A stretch of DNA of 64,000 bases from Pseudomonas brassicacearum subsp. neoaurantiaca (GTDB lineage: Bacteria > Pseudomonadota > Gammaproteobacteria > Pseudomonadales > Pseudomonadaceae), in contig NZ_VDLV01000001.1 of NCBI RefSeq assembly GCF_013608025.1, positions 124,001-188,000 on the forward strand, read 5' to 3'. How positions within the stretch are numbered: position 1 is the first letter of the stretch; each line of letters starts with the position of its first letter. The position numbers were made by a program, and so were the translations under genes. The notes under the pieces were generated by a model that had not been told where the DNA came from, did no database searches, and saw nothing but the letters and a program-made list of their open reading frames with translations. Shown here one piece after another: positions 40,867 to 49,209 of the stretch.

Positions 40867-41595
40867 TCAGCCGGGGACCGTGGCGCCAATGATGCCGTGG
40901 CGCTTGATGGCCTCGGCAACGAAGCCGCTGGCCTTGGCCCGATCGACAAAACGTCGCAAGCATTCGGCGGCGTCCTTGCCATAGGCATGGGGAACGCCCA
41001 TGGCCTGGCGGATCTCCATGAAACGCCCCGGCAAAAGGCGCAGGCCGGGGAAGCGTGTGGTATCGAACTCGAGCTGTTGCTTCACGCCCGCCGCCACATC
41101 GGCACCCTCGGCGAGGAAGGTATCGACGACTGTCGGTGAAGTCGGTGAGCGGACAATCCGGGCGTGCTTGAGCTCGCGCGTCAGGTGCAGGTCATAGGCG
41201 CTGCCTTTGCCGACGACCAGCGTGAGACCTGGCTGATCGACCTGGCCAGTGTCTTTCAGGTGCGAGTCTTCCCTGACCAGGTAGCAGCCTTCGATCAGCA
41301 CATAGGGTTCGGTGAAGGCCAATTGTTCGGCGCGAAGCGGGTCGATCGCGAAGAAACCGAAATCGGCCCGGCCCTCGGAAACCGCTGTGACGGATTCACC
41401 CGCGCTTTTGAACACGCGCAGCTCAAGCGGCAGCCCGAGCTCCACGGCAAAGGCATTGGCCAGATCGACCGATACACCGAGCGCATTGCCGGCTTCGTCC
41501 AGCCGCGCGAGGATGGGATTGCCGACGTTGATCGACGCGCGCAGCACGCCAGTGGGGCTGAAGGCGGCCGCAAGGTTTTCGTGTGATGAAGTCAT
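40867..41595 (-). CDS. Solute-binding-protein-like protein without a signal peptide
   Basis: A 242-residue protein with the family 3 periplasmic-binding fold: GVLRASINVGNPILARLDEA, GVSVDLANAFAVELGLPLEL, GRADFGFFAIDPLRAEQLAF, VVGKGSAYDLHLTREL. No signal peptide or lipobox is seen from the ATG at 41593-41595, and extending to 41646 adds only polar residues that overlap the preceding gene. It may be a cytoplasmic sensor, binding protein or enzyme, not an importer component. No ABC permease gene is nearby. Its start lies one base after the dehydrogenase stop. Confidence 0.78.
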   Translation of the reverse strand: MTSSHENLAAAFSPTGVLRASINVGNPILARLDEAGNALGVSVDLANAFAVELGLPLELRVFKSAGESVTAVSEGRADFGFFAIDPLRAEQLAFTEPYVLIEGCYLVREDSHLKDTGQVDQPGLTLVVGKGSAYDLHLTRELKHARIVRSPTSPTVVDTFLAEGADVAAGVKQQLEFDTTRFPGLRLLPGRFMEIRQAMGVPHAYGKDAAECLRRFVDRAKASGFVAEAIKRHGIIGATVPG

Positions 41596-41596
41596 C

Positions 41597-42643
41597 TCAG
41601 GCCACCCGACTTGCGTATTGATCCAATAACCGTCGGGTGGCGGCATCCACCGGCACGCCTTCGTGCAAGTAGCGCCGCATCTTCTTCAGTTCGATCTCCC
41701 CCGGAACGATGACCGGCGACGCAGGCTCGATGGGTGGGCTTTGATGAAGGATCGATGCGAAGTCGCTCATGCGCTCCTTCAGCCAGTCAGCGGAGCCAAG
41801 GCGTGCGGTATCGATGAGGATGAAAAAGTGCCCCAGGTTCTGTGGCTCATCCGGCGCATCGACCCAGGATTCCACGTGGGTCAGATAGGCCGCGTTCGAG
41901 AGCAACCCCGCCAGCAAATCAACCACCAGCGCGAGCCCGTAGCCCTTGTGGCCGCCGATGGGTAACAGGAAGCCGTCCAGTGCCGCGCGGGGATCGGTGG
42001 TGGGCCTGCCGCTGGCATCCGTTGCCCAGTTGTCCGGGATGCTTTCCTGGCGGGTGAGGGCATTGCGGATCTTGGCCCGCGCGACGACGCTCATGGCCAT
42101 GTCCAACATGAAGTGATTGCCATCGGGATTCGGTACGCCGAACCCCAACGGGCTGTTGCCCAGGCGTGCGTCACTGCCGCCCGAAGGCGCGATCGTGGTG
42201 GTCGCGTTGCTGCCGATGATGCTGGCAAAGCCTTGCTCGGCCGCGATGTAGGAATAGGGCGAAACGGGTCCGAAATGATTGCTGCCCCGCGCCAGGACCA
42301 GGCCAATGCCGAACTGCCGAGCAATCTTCATCCCGGCCTCCAGCGCGGTCATGCCGACCAGTGGGCCGACGGCATTGCAGCCGTCTACCCGAGCGATGGC
42401 GGGGGCAAGCGTTTCCACCGTTGGCTCGGCTGCGGCACTGATGCCGCCGCAGGCCAGGCGCTCGCCATAGGACTCGATGCGGCTAAGGCCGTGAGTGGTC
42501 AAACCGAACAAGTCGGCAAGCACCAACACCTCGCAAACCTGTTCGGCGGCTTCTGGCGCAAGCCCCAACCCTTGGAAGGCAAGACATCCCAGCTGGCGCA
42601 GGTCTTCAAGGGAAACATCAGCGGATTCGTTTTTGTTGTGCAT
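41597..42643 (-). CDS. Malate/L-lactate dehydrogenase-family (Ldh_2) NAD(P)-dependent oxidoreductase
   Basis: A 348-residue member of the Ldh_2 family (relatives: AllD, YlbC, sulfolactate and malate dehydrogenases). Motifs include ADLFGLTTHGLSRIESYGER near residue 45, VLARGSNHFGPVSPYSYIAA (catalytic His), NATTTIAPSGGSDARLGNSP, FMLDMAMSVVARAKI and GGHKGYGLALVVDLLAG. It oxidises a 2-hydroxy acid with NAD(P). It is the first gene of the operon with the binding-like protein and CitMHS transporter, divergent from LysR at 42738. The natural substrate is unknown. Confidence 0.88.
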   Translation of the reverse strand: MHNKNESADVSLEDLRQLGCLAFQGLGLAPEAAEQVCEVLVLADLFGLTTHGLSRIESYGERLACGGISAAAEPTVETLAPAIARVDGCNAVGPLVGMTALEAGMKIARQFGIGLVLARGSNHFGPVSPYSYIAAEQGFASIIGSNATTTIAPSGGSDARLGNSPLGFGVPNPDGNHFMLDMAMSVVARAKIRNALTRQESIPDNWATDASGRPTTDPRAALDGFLLPIGGHKGYGLALVVDLLAGLLSNAAYLTHVESWVDAPDEPQNLGHFFILIDTARLGSADWLKERMSDFASILHQSPPIEPASPVIVPGEIELKKMRRYLHEGVPVDAATRRLLDQYASRVA

Positions 42644-42737
42644 GGAAATAGCTCATGGATTCGACTGAGTTGACAGGTTGCCGGTCGCTGATTAAAAAGA
42701 GAAATGCAAATAAAAGCTTGGTCTATGAGGGAAACGC

Positions 42738-43625
42738 ATGAATTTCGATCTCGCGGATTTGCGCGGCTTTCTCGCCGTAGCGGACCTGGGCAGTTTCAGC
42801 GCGGCTGCCCAGGCGCTGCATTTGTCGCAGTCCGCACTGTCGCGTCGGGTCGACAAGCTTGAACTGGCCCTGGGCGTGCAACTGTTCGAGCGCACCACCC
42901 GTCGTGTGGAACTCTCCACCATCGGCCGTGGTTTCCTGCCGCGAGCGCGCAATGTGCTGAACGAACTGGAAAATGCGCTGATTGGTTTTCACGACCTGGC
43001 CTACCGACTTTCCGGAGAAGTCACCATCGCCTGCGTTCCCTCGGCGGTGGCGTACTTCCTCCCCGACGTCATTCGGCAATACCACGCCAAATACCCGGGA
43101 ATCCGGGTGCGGGTCATTGATGAGTCGTCATCTGCGATCTTGACGGTGGTGGCCAGAGGGGAGGCAGATTTTGGCCTGACCTACATCGGCACCCAGGATG
43201 CCGACGTGGTGTTCCAGCCGTTGCTGGAGGAGTCGTTTGTCGTTGCCTTGCAAGTCGGCCATCCGCTGACCGAACGCGAATCACTGACCTGGGACGACCT
43301 GACAACGGTGGACTACATCAGCCTCGCGCAGGGCAGCGGCAATCGTTTCCTCATCGACCAGGCACTCGCCAACCGCGATATCCGGCCCCGGTCGTTTTGT
43401 GAGGTGAAGCATGTCCCAGCGCTTGTGAGCCTGGTAGAGGCAGGGCTGGGTGTGGGGGTGGTGCCCAAGCTGGCCATGCCGGCGGAAGGGCATGCGACCC
43501 TGGTCACGCGCCCTTTGACGAATCCGGCGATCAGCCGAACCCTGGGGCTCATTTCACGTCGCGGACGAACGCTGTCCCCCGTGGCGCAGTTGCTTTTCGA
43601 CCTGTTGATGGGGATCAGGACGTAA
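42738..43625 (+). CDS. LysR-family regulator divergent from the hydroxy-acid operon
   Basis: A 295-residue LysR protein. The N-terminal helix-turn-helix is FDLADLRGFLAVADLGSFSA with LHLSQSALSRRVDKLELALG, and the effector-binding domain includes VTIACVPSAVAYFLPDVIRQ and ARGEADFGLTYIGTQDADV. It starts 94 bases from the divergent Ldh_2 gene, so it most likely regulates the leftward three-gene operon. GAGGGAAACGC precedes the ATG. Its 3' end is convergent with the HxlR gene. Confidence 0.88.
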   Translation: MNFDLADLRGFLAVADLGSFSAAAQALHLSQSALSRRVDKLELALGVQLFERTTRRVELSTIGRGFLPRARNVLNELENALIGFHDLAYRLSGEVTIACVPSAVAYFLPDVIRQYHAKYPGIRVRVIDESSSAILTVVARGEADFGLTYIGTQDADVVFQPLLEESFVVALQVGHPLTERESLTWDDLTTVDYISLAQGSGNRFLIDQALANRDIRPRSFCEVKHVPALVSLVEAGLGVGVVPKLAMPAEGHATLVTRPLTNPAISRTLGLISRRGRTLSPVAQLLFDLLMGIRT

Positions 43626-43643
43626 CGTCCGCTGCGTTGGCTG

Positions 43644-44045
43644 TCACGCAGTCTGTCGATCAAGCGATTCGTGGGGTTCTTGCGCAGGTAACGCGTCGCG
43701 TTCGGCGAAGATGCTCGCCATTTCCGCCGCATGTTCGGTTCCCCATGTGCACAATGGGATGATCGCTTCGGCCAGGCTGGAGCCCAGCGGAGTCAGCGCG
43801 TAGTCCACCCGTGGCGGCACTTCCTTGTAGTCGGTCCGTGCCAGTACGCGGTCGGCTTCCAGGTCTTTCAGTTGCTGGATCAGCACTTTGTCGCTGACGC
43901 CCGGGATCAGGCGCTTGAGTTCGCCGTAACGCTTCGGGCCGTTGCGCAGAAAAAACAGGACGAGCGGTTTCCACTTGCCCGAGATGATGCGCAGCGTGGC
44001 ATTGAGCCCGCATCCGGTGTCGCAGATTTCAGGAGATGTCGTCAT
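43644..44045 (-). CDS. HxlR-family transcriptional regulator
   Basis: A 133-residue winged helix protein with the HxlR signature: TLRIISGKWKPLVLFFLRNG, KRYGELKRLIPGVSDKVLIQ, QLKDLEADRVLARTDYKEVP, RVDYALTPLGSSLAEAI. Two cysteines near the N-terminus (EICDTGCGL) could be redox- or electrophile-sensing, as in some family members. It is divergent from the SDR at 44159 and probably represses it. Confidence 0.9.
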   Translation of the reverse strand: MTTSPEICDTGCGLNATLRIISGKWKPLVLFFLRNGPKRYGELKRLIPGVSDKVLIQQLKDLEADRVLARTDYKEVPPRVDYALTPLGSSLAEAIIPLCTWGTEHAAEMASIFAERDALPAQEPHESLDRQTA

Positions 44046-44051
44046 TTTTTG

Positions 44052-44075
44052 ATACTTACCAAAAGGTGCATACTT
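44052..44075. promoter_or_regulatory. Direct ATACTT repeats between hxlR-type gene and SDR gene
   Basis: ATACTT at 44052-44057 is repeated at 44070-44075, 18 bases apart, flanking the small inverted element ACCAAAAGGT. It lies just outside the HxlR start codon in the 113-base divergent gap, where a repressor site is expected. Function is inferred from position. Confidence 0.4.
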
Positions 44076-44158
44076 GTCCTTAGGTTATCAGGGCTTCATC
44101 CTCGTTCTCAAGCAATCAGTTTTCCTGCTTGCGTACAACGCCTACGAGGAGGCACGAC

Positions 44159-44893
44159 ATGACCAGACTGAATGGAAAGACCGCAGTGATCACCGGCGGC
44201 GCTACCGGCATCGGCCGCGCTGCCGCCAAACGCTTCATCGAGGAGGGCGCCTTTGTTTTCATCTTCGGCCGCCGCCAGTCAGCGCTCGACGCTGCCGTGG
44301 CCGAGCTTGGCCCGAATGCCCGGGCGGTCAAGGGTTCGGTTTCCGATCCGGCCGACCTTGATCGACTCTACGCGGCGGTGAAGGCCGAACGCGGGACCCT
44401 CGACATCGTCTTCGCCAATGCGGGGGCGGGCAGCCCACTGCCGCTCGGCCAGATCACCGCCGAGCACATTGACGAAACCTTCGAAACCAACGTCAAGGGA
44501 TCGATCTTCACGGTCCAGAAGGCATTGCCGCTGATGGGCCAGGGCGGTTCGATCATCCTGACCGGCTCCAGCGCCGGCACTACTGGTGCTCCGGCATTCA
44601 GCGTCTACAGCGCGAGCAAGGCGGCCGTGCGCAACCTCGCCCGGACCTGGGCGGAGGACCTGAAGGGCACCGGCATCCGGGTCAACGTGCTGTCGCCCGG
44701 GCCGACGGCGACCGAACTGGCAAAGGAAGCGCTGGGCGAGGAGGGCATGAAGGTCTTCGCCTCGATGAATCCGCTGCAGCGCATGGCTGATCCGGAGGAA
44801 ATCGGCGCCGTTGCCGCCTTCCTGGCATCTGCGGACAGCAGCTTCATGACCGCCAGCGAAGTCGCCGTCGACGGTGGCCTGGCGCAAATCTGA
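44159..44893 (+). CDS. Short-chain dehydrogenase/reductase
   Basis: A 244-residue classical SDR. It has the cofactor site TAVITGGATGIGRAAAKRF, FANAGAG (NAG), catalytic Ser (SIILTGSSAGTTG), YSASKAAVRNL (Tyr-x-x-x-Lys) and a C-terminal SEVAVDGGLAQI. It is probably an NADP-dependent reductase of a small carbonyl or quinone. GAGGAGG lies seven bases before the ATG at 44159. It is controlled by the divergent HxlR gene and followed by another NAD(P)-binding protein. Confidence 0.9.
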   Translation: MTRLNGKTAVITGGATGIGRAAAKRFIEEGAFVFIFGRRQSALDAAVAELGPNARAVKGSVSDPADLDRLYAAVKAERGTLDIVFANAGAGSPLPLGQITAEHIDETFETNVKGSIFTVQKALPLMGQGGSIILTGSSAGTTGAPAFSVYSASKAAVRNLARTWAEDLKGTGIRVNVLSPGPTATELAKEALGEEGMKVFASMNPLQRMADPEEIGAVAAFLASADSSFMTASEVAVDGGLAQI

Positions 44894-44965
44894 TTTTTCG
44901 CGCCCGGCCGGTCGCTCCGTTCGAGAAGCGGAGCCCGCAGGGCGAAGTCACCTGAGGAAAACCCT

Positions 44966-45565
44966 ATGAGCTACGCAATTATCGGCTTCGGCAAGATCGG
45001 CCAGGCGCTTGCCAAGGCCTTTGCCCGAAGCGGCATTGACGTCTGCGTTGCAACCACGCGTGACCCTGAAAGCTTTGCCTCCGCTGCGGCCGCGATCGGG
45101 CCCGAGGTCATTCCCAAGACACTGGCGCAAGCCATCGAGGCGGACGTTATCTTCCTAGCGGTCCGTTTCGAGTCGCACCGGGAGGTCGCGAAGGCGCTGC
45201 CGAGCTGGGAGGGCAAGACGATCATCGATGTGACAAACGCCTATGGCGTATCCCCTGAAGAGCTCGGTGGCCTGCCTTCTTCCAAGGTGGTCGAGCAGGC
45301 GTTTGCGGGGGCCAGGCTGGTGAAGGGATTCAACCATTTGACCGCCACTGTCCTCGAACAAGATCCGACGGTACAGGGCGGCAGGAGAGTCGTGTTCCTG
45401 GCGAGCGACGATGAGGGCGCAGCGGAGCAGGTGGGTGCGCTTGCGCAAAACCTGAGATTCGCCCCCATCATGCTGGGAGGGCTTTCGGAAGGAGGATTGC
45501 TGGTGCAAGCGCGGGGAAACAGCTGGGGCAAACTGATCTTCAAGGACCTGGTCAAGTTCGGCTGA
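44966..45565 (+). CDS. NAD(P)-binding oxidoreductase (F420-dependent NADP reductase-like fold)
   Basis: A 199-residue protein. The N-terminal Rossmann motif is YAIIGFGKIGQALAKAFARS with VCVATTRDPESFAS. The rest includes VIFLAVRFESHREVAKALPS and VKGFNHLTATVLEQDP, typical of small NADP oxidoreductases related to F420:NADP reductase. Pseudomonads do not make F420, so it likely uses NADP with another partner. It lies 72 bases after the SDR, probably in the same HxlR-controlled unit. Confidence 0.82.
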   Translation: MSYAIIGFGKIGQALAKAFARSGIDVCVATTRDPESFASAAAAIGPEVIPKTLAQAIEADVIFLAVRFESHREVAKALPSWEGKTIIDVTNAYGVSPEELGGLPSSKVVEQAFAGARLVKGFNHLTATVLEQDPTVQGGRRVVFLASDDEGAAEQVGALAQNLRFAPIMLGGLSEGGLLVQARGNSWGKLIFKDLVKFG

Positions 45566-45652
45566 TGAGTCGAGCTACCTGTTCTGATTCGACCAGGCTC
45601 AGGCGAACAAATCGCCGCCGGGGCCTGATCGTAATGGTTTGTCAGATCCTGT

Positions 45653-46810
45653 TCATGCCGTACGGCCACCGAGCACTTCCGCCACCCAGTCGGCAATGTA
45701 CTGGCCGGCATTGATACTGTTGTCGAAACTCGAATGCTGCACGCCGCCCTCGCGTTCGGTGAAGATTTTCAGTTCGCGTTTCGGGCTGTTGACCAACTGG
45801 TCGTAGGTGCGGTGTGCCCATTTCAACGGGATCTGTGAATCTTTCTCGCCATGGGTGACCAGGAAGGGCACCTTGATGCGATCCAGGATGCCGTCCAGAT
45901 GGACCTGCTCGGCGATGGCCATGAACTGGTCCGTGTCTTTGGCGCCCCAGACCCAAGACACATGGGACCAGTAATGCGGCACCGGGAAACTGCCTTCCTT
46001 TTCCAGGCGACGCTTCTGCACGTCGCGCCAGTCATGATTGGCGCCCCATACCACACCGCACGCAAAGCGCGGCTCGAAGGCCACGGCGCGCGGGCAGTAA
46101 TAACCACCGAGCGACACGCCTTCCAGGCCAATGCGCCTGGCGTCGACATCGTCGCGGGTTTCCAGCCAGTCCACCACGCGGCTGGCCCAGTGTTCGCTGT
46201 CAAACCGCGCCGTCAGGTCATGCAGGCGCAGTGCTTCGCCCGTGCCGGGCTGGTCGATGATCAACGACGACACGCCACGTTTCGCCAGCCAGGCGGGGAG
46301 GCCGACGCGGTATTTCATTTCCTTGGTGGAATCCAGCCCATTGACCTGCACCAGGATCGGCGCGGGGCCGCTGACGCCTTCGGCACGGACCAGCAGGCCG
46401 CTGAGGTGTTTGCCCTCGTAGGGGATTTCCACGCGCTCACAGTTTTCCCTCGACAGTTCGATGCCGCGCTGGAAGGTCTGTAGAAAACGCTGGTACAACG
46501 CCGTGCGGCCAGGCGCACCATGGGCCTGCAGGCGTTCGCAGCTCAGGTAATAGGTGGCGGCGCGGTTGTATTTTTCACCGGCGGACAACATCCGTCCCTT
46601 GCCTTCGTCTTCTTCAGCCAAGCCGCACAGCTTGTCGGCCATGTTCGCCCAGGTTTCACGGAAAGCCTGGCTGCCGGCGGCATCCGGCTGCCTGGCAGCG
46701 TCTTGCAATGGCGCGCACATTTCCTCGATTTCGCCGATGCGGGCGCCCATTTCAATGGCCAGGTCGACGGAAAGGTTCCACACGTAGTTGGTTGGAAAGT
46801 AGCGAAACAT
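45653..46810 (-). CDS. Alpha/beta hydrolase, 2,6-dihydroxypseudooxynicotine hydrolase / FrsA-like
   Basis: A 385-residue hydrolase with a helical N-terminal region (residues 1-120, YVWNLSVDLAIEMGARIGEI) and an alpha/beta core. The nucleophile is Ser233 in LEGVSLGGYYCPRAV. An oxyanion/strand region ILVQVNGLDSTKEM, THGEKDSQIP (Asp) and GVQHSSFDNS (His) complete the triad. Relatives cleave C-C bonds of ring-fission products or esters. Position next to an extradiol-type enzyme and Rieske oxygenases suggests a C-C hydrolase role. The ATG at 46810 is chosen; the open extension to 47011 has no ribosome site. A copy of the triple 31-bp element lies upstream at 46911-46941. Confidence 0.83.
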   Translation of the reverse strand: MFRYFPTNYVWNLSVDLAIEMGARIGEIEEMCAPLQDAARQPDAAGSQAFRETWANMADKLCGLAEEDEGKGRMLSAGEKYNRAATYYLSCERLQAHGAPGRTALYQRFLQTFQRGIELSRENCERVEIPYEGKHLSGLLVRAEGVSGPAPILVQVNGLDSTKEMKYRVGLPAWLAKRGVSSLIIDQPGTGEALRLHDLTARFDSEHWASRVVDWLETRDDVDARRIGLEGVSLGGYYCPRAVAFEPRFACGVVWGANHDWRDVQKRRLEKEGSFPVPHYWSHVSWVWGAKDTDQFMAIAEQVHLDGILDRIKVPFLVTHGEKDSQIPLKWAHRTYDQLVNSPKRELKIFTEREGGVQHSSFDNSINAGQYIADWVAEVLGGRTA

Positions 46811-46910
46811 GATTGTTGTTGTCCTTGTGCAAGCAAAGGCAGGCGGCCAGGTCCGGAGCGGGATCGCCAGACCTGACGGTTCGAAGCAGGCTAAGGGGAG
46901 GCCGGTAGTT

Positions 46911-46941
46911 TGGCCAATCGCGAGTCGGGATGGGAGGTATT
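46911..46941 (-). promoter_or_regulatory. 31-bp regulatory element, copy A (minus strand)
   Basis: Read on the minus strand it contains CATCCCGACTCGCGATTGGC. It aligns without gaps with copies at 48081-48111 and 49592-49622 (shared core ATCCCnACnnGCGATTnGnCA). It ends 101 bases before the hydrolase ATG. It is probably a binding site for the LysR protein at 47026-47937. TTGGCC within it could double as a -35 box. Confidence 0.65.
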
Positions 46942-47025
46942 GCGAACGGCGATGGAGGGGGCGTGCACCATCGGTTTGAGGCCATGGGCTGCACGCCAGC
47001 GAAAAGCTCAAGCAGCGGGCAGTCG

Positions 47026-47937
47026 CTACTGCTCCAGCTCGTTGATGATCTGGCTGATTTTCGCCCGCAGCCAGCGGTGCATCGGATCGCCTTCCATCGT
47101 GCGGTGCCAGAGCATGAACTCACGCATCACCGGGATTTTCACCGGCGGCTGCACGATGCGCAGCGGCAGGTAGTTGGCGTAGAGCCTGGCCATTCGCTGG
47201 AGCATGGTCGCGATACGCTGGGTGCCGACGATCAGCTGTGGCAGGGTGTTGAAGTCGTGGGTCACCACTTCCATGCGGCGGGTGAGGCCGTATTGGCTCA
47301 TCAGCCATTCTTCGACGCTCAGTTGCCGGTTGCGGCCGAAGATCACCGAGACGTGACCCATCTCGATGTACTGATCCAGCGTGATGCTGTCGCCCACCAG
47401 GGTATTGCCATCCCACACGACGCAAACGTGTTCTTCTTCGAACAGCAACTGCGACGGATGGCCTTCGATGAGGTAGCGCTCAGGCACGATCATCATGTCC
47501 GCTTCGCCGCGCATCAGCAGCTCGGTGGACGTGTCGCCGGGGCCCAGCAGTTCGAAGGTGATGTGCGGGGCTTCCAGGGAAATCTTCTGGATAACCCGGG
47601 CGAACAGGACACTGATCAGGTAGTCCGAGGTGATCAAGCGGAAGTGGCGCTTGCTGGTGGCGGGATCGAAGACCGGTTTGGCGGTAATCGAGGACTGGAT
47701 CGTCAGCAATATCTCCCGTACCGGCGCCGCCAGTTCACGGGCATAGGGCGTGGGTTGCATCTTGCGCCCGACCTGCGCCAGCAGTTCATCTTCGAAATAC
47801 AGACGCAGCCTGCCCAGTACGCCGCTGGTAGCGGATTGAGTCATGTGCAGGCGTTCGGCGGCGCGGGTGATGTTCTGCTCTTCCAGCAACACATCAAGCG
47901 CCACCAGGAGATTGAGATCCAGGTGGTTGAAACGCAT
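47026..47937 (-). CDS. LysR-family regulator, NodD/NahR type, of the catabolic cluster
   Basis: A 303-residue LysR protein. It opens MRFNHLDLNLLVALDVLLEE with NITRAAERLHMTQSATSGVL, the form seen in NahR and NodD, which respond to aromatic or phenolic inducers. The effector domain follows (RHFRLITSDYLISVLFARVI, MRGEADMMIVPERYLIEGHP). The ATG at 47937 is chosen over an extension to 48075. It lies between the hydrolase and the VOC gene and probably activates both, and the DUF1302 unit, through the three 31-bp elements. Confidence 0.88.
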   Translation of the reverse strand: MRFNHLDLNLLVALDVLLEEQNITRAAERLHMTQSATSGVLGRLRLYFEDELLAQVGRKMQPTPYARELAAPVREILLTIQSSITAKPVFDPATSKRHFRLITSDYLISVLFARVIQKISLEAPHITFELLGPGDTSTELLMRGEADMMIVPERYLIEGHPSQLLFEEEHVCVVWDGNTLVGDSITLDQYIEMGHVSVIFGRNRQLSVEEWLMSQYGLTRRMEVVTHDFNTLPQLIVGTQRIATMLQRMARLYANYLPLRIVQPPVKIPVMREFMLWHRTMEGDPMHRWLRAKISQIINELEQ

Positions 47938-47952
47938 GGCGGTCTCGATTCT

Positions 47953-47973
47953 TGTATTTATTTTGTAAATACA
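47953..47973. promoter_or_regulatory. Palindrome in front of the NodD/NahR-type lysR gene
   Basis: A perfect inverted repeat, TGTATTTA (47953-47960), five-base spacer, TAAATACA (47966-47973), in an AT-rich patch 16 bases before the LysR start. It is probably an autoregulatory or second-regulator site. The remaining 318-base gap (47938-48255) holds copy B of the 31-bp element and no gene. Confidence 0.55.
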
Positions 47974-48080
47974 TTCCGACCTTCCTATCGCGGCGTCAAG
48001 CCCCGCAAGCGGGCGAATCGAGTGATGCCTATCCAATATTCCCCGCCGCTTGCGCGGTGCCGGCAGGTATCGCATTTGCC

Positions 48081-48111
48081 GATAGGTCGCATCCCGACAA
48101 GCGATTAGTCA
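48081..48111 (+). promoter_or_regulatory. 31-bp regulatory element, copy B
   Basis: It contains GCATCCCGACAAGCGATTAG and matches copy C (49592-49622) at 26 of 31 positions. It lies 145 bases before the VOC gene start. It is likely bound by the divergent LysR protein. Confidence 0.65.
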
Positions 48112-48255
48112 GTGAATTCCTGCCCCTTCAGTATCGGCCCACAGTCGGTTGGCGGTGACGCTTCATCGACTCCGAAACCTGTCTTGGCAGCGCACAGACG
48201 GAGCCCCCGGGCGGGGCCTGGCCTTGAGCTGAATAATTACAATGGAGCGGTAACC

Positions 48256-49194
48256 ATGAACATCATCGGTCTTGATGCCTTGATTTTTGGCGTCGACGAT
48301 ATTCAAGCCTGTACTCATTGCCTGCGTGATTACGGTCTGCAACCTGTCGATGTCGACAGCGAGGGCGGTCGTTTCGAAGCGCTCGACGGCACGGCGGTGA
48401 TTATCCGCCGGGCGGATGACGTCCGTTTGCCAGCGGCCATCGGGCCCGCACCCTCGATTCGTGAAACCGTCTATGGCGTGGCCGGCTTGGCGGATCTCGA
48501 GGCCATCGCCGATGAGCTGGGGCGCGATCGCCCGGTGACTCGCGGCGCCGACGGTTCCGTGCACAGTGTGGATGACATGGGTTTCGCCATTGGTTTCCAG
48601 GTCAGTGTGCGACGCCCGTACAGCGCGCCCGCCGATCTGACCAACGCACCGGGCCATGCTCCCCAGCGTCCGGTCAACCAGCCGGCAGTCAACCCGGACA
48701 TGCAGGCCTTGCCGCGCACGTTGTCCCATGTGGTGTATTTCGTGCCGGACGCGGTCAAGGCCGAAGCCTTCTACAAGCGCCTGGGCTTCGTGACCACCGA
48801 TGCCTTCGTCGGCGCGGGCCCGTTCATGCGTCCGGCCGGTTCCGATGACCATCACTGCCTGTTCATGATCCAGACGCCGCCGCACATGAAGGGCTGCGAG
48901 CACTTCACCTTTCACCTGGGCAGCGGCACGGAAGTGCTGCTGGCCGGACGCCGTTTCGAACAGCAAGGCTGGACCAGCTTCTGGGGCCCGGGCCGCCATC
49001 TCTTCGGCTCCAACTGGTTCTGGTATTTCAACAGCCCCCTGGGCTGCCACATCGAATACGACGCCGACATGGACAAGCATGACGACGCCTGGCAAGCGCG
49101 CCAGGCGCCGCTGTCGGCGGATAACTCGCAGCTGTTCCTTTTCACCTCCCGGGAGAAATGGTTCCCGAGCGGCCCGCCGCCCAAGCAGGCCTGA
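48256..49194 (+). CDS. Extradiol dioxygenase-like two-domain VOC protein
   Basis: A 312-residue protein with two VOC modules (residues about 5-118 and 153-290). The type I extradiol metal triad appears in the second module: His158 (LSHVVYFV), His216 or His220 (EHFTFHLGSG) and Glu267 (GCHIEYDAD). It would cleave a catechol-type ring next to its hydroxyls using Fe(II) and O2. The domain size and triad spacing are near, not identical to, BphC. The ATG at 48256 follows GGAGCGG; a longer frame from 48112 runs through the promoter. The Rieske protein gene follows after 15 bases. Confidence 0.8.
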   Translation: MNIIGLDALIFGVDDIQACTHCLRDYGLQPVDVDSEGGRFEALDGTAVIIRRADDVRLPAAIGPAPSIRETVYGVAGLADLEAIADELGRDRPVTRGADGSVHSVDDMGFAIGFQVSVRRPYSAPADLTNAPGHAPQRPVNQPAVNPDMQALPRTLSHVVYFVPDAVKAEAFYKRLGFVTTDAFVGAGPFMRPAGSDDHHCLFMIQTPPHMKGCEHFTFHLGSGTEVLLAGRRFEQQGWTSFWGPGRHLFGSNWFWYFNSPLGCHIEYDADMDKHDDAWQARQAPLSADNSQLFLFTSREKWFPSGPPPKQA

Positions 49195-49209
49195 GTGCGG
49201 ATTTCGTCC

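Noticed and set aside
42710..42726. ATA-N11-TAT element in the LysR/Ldh_2 gap as a LysR box
   Set aside because: Does not place the T-N11-A bases correctly and such short matches are common.
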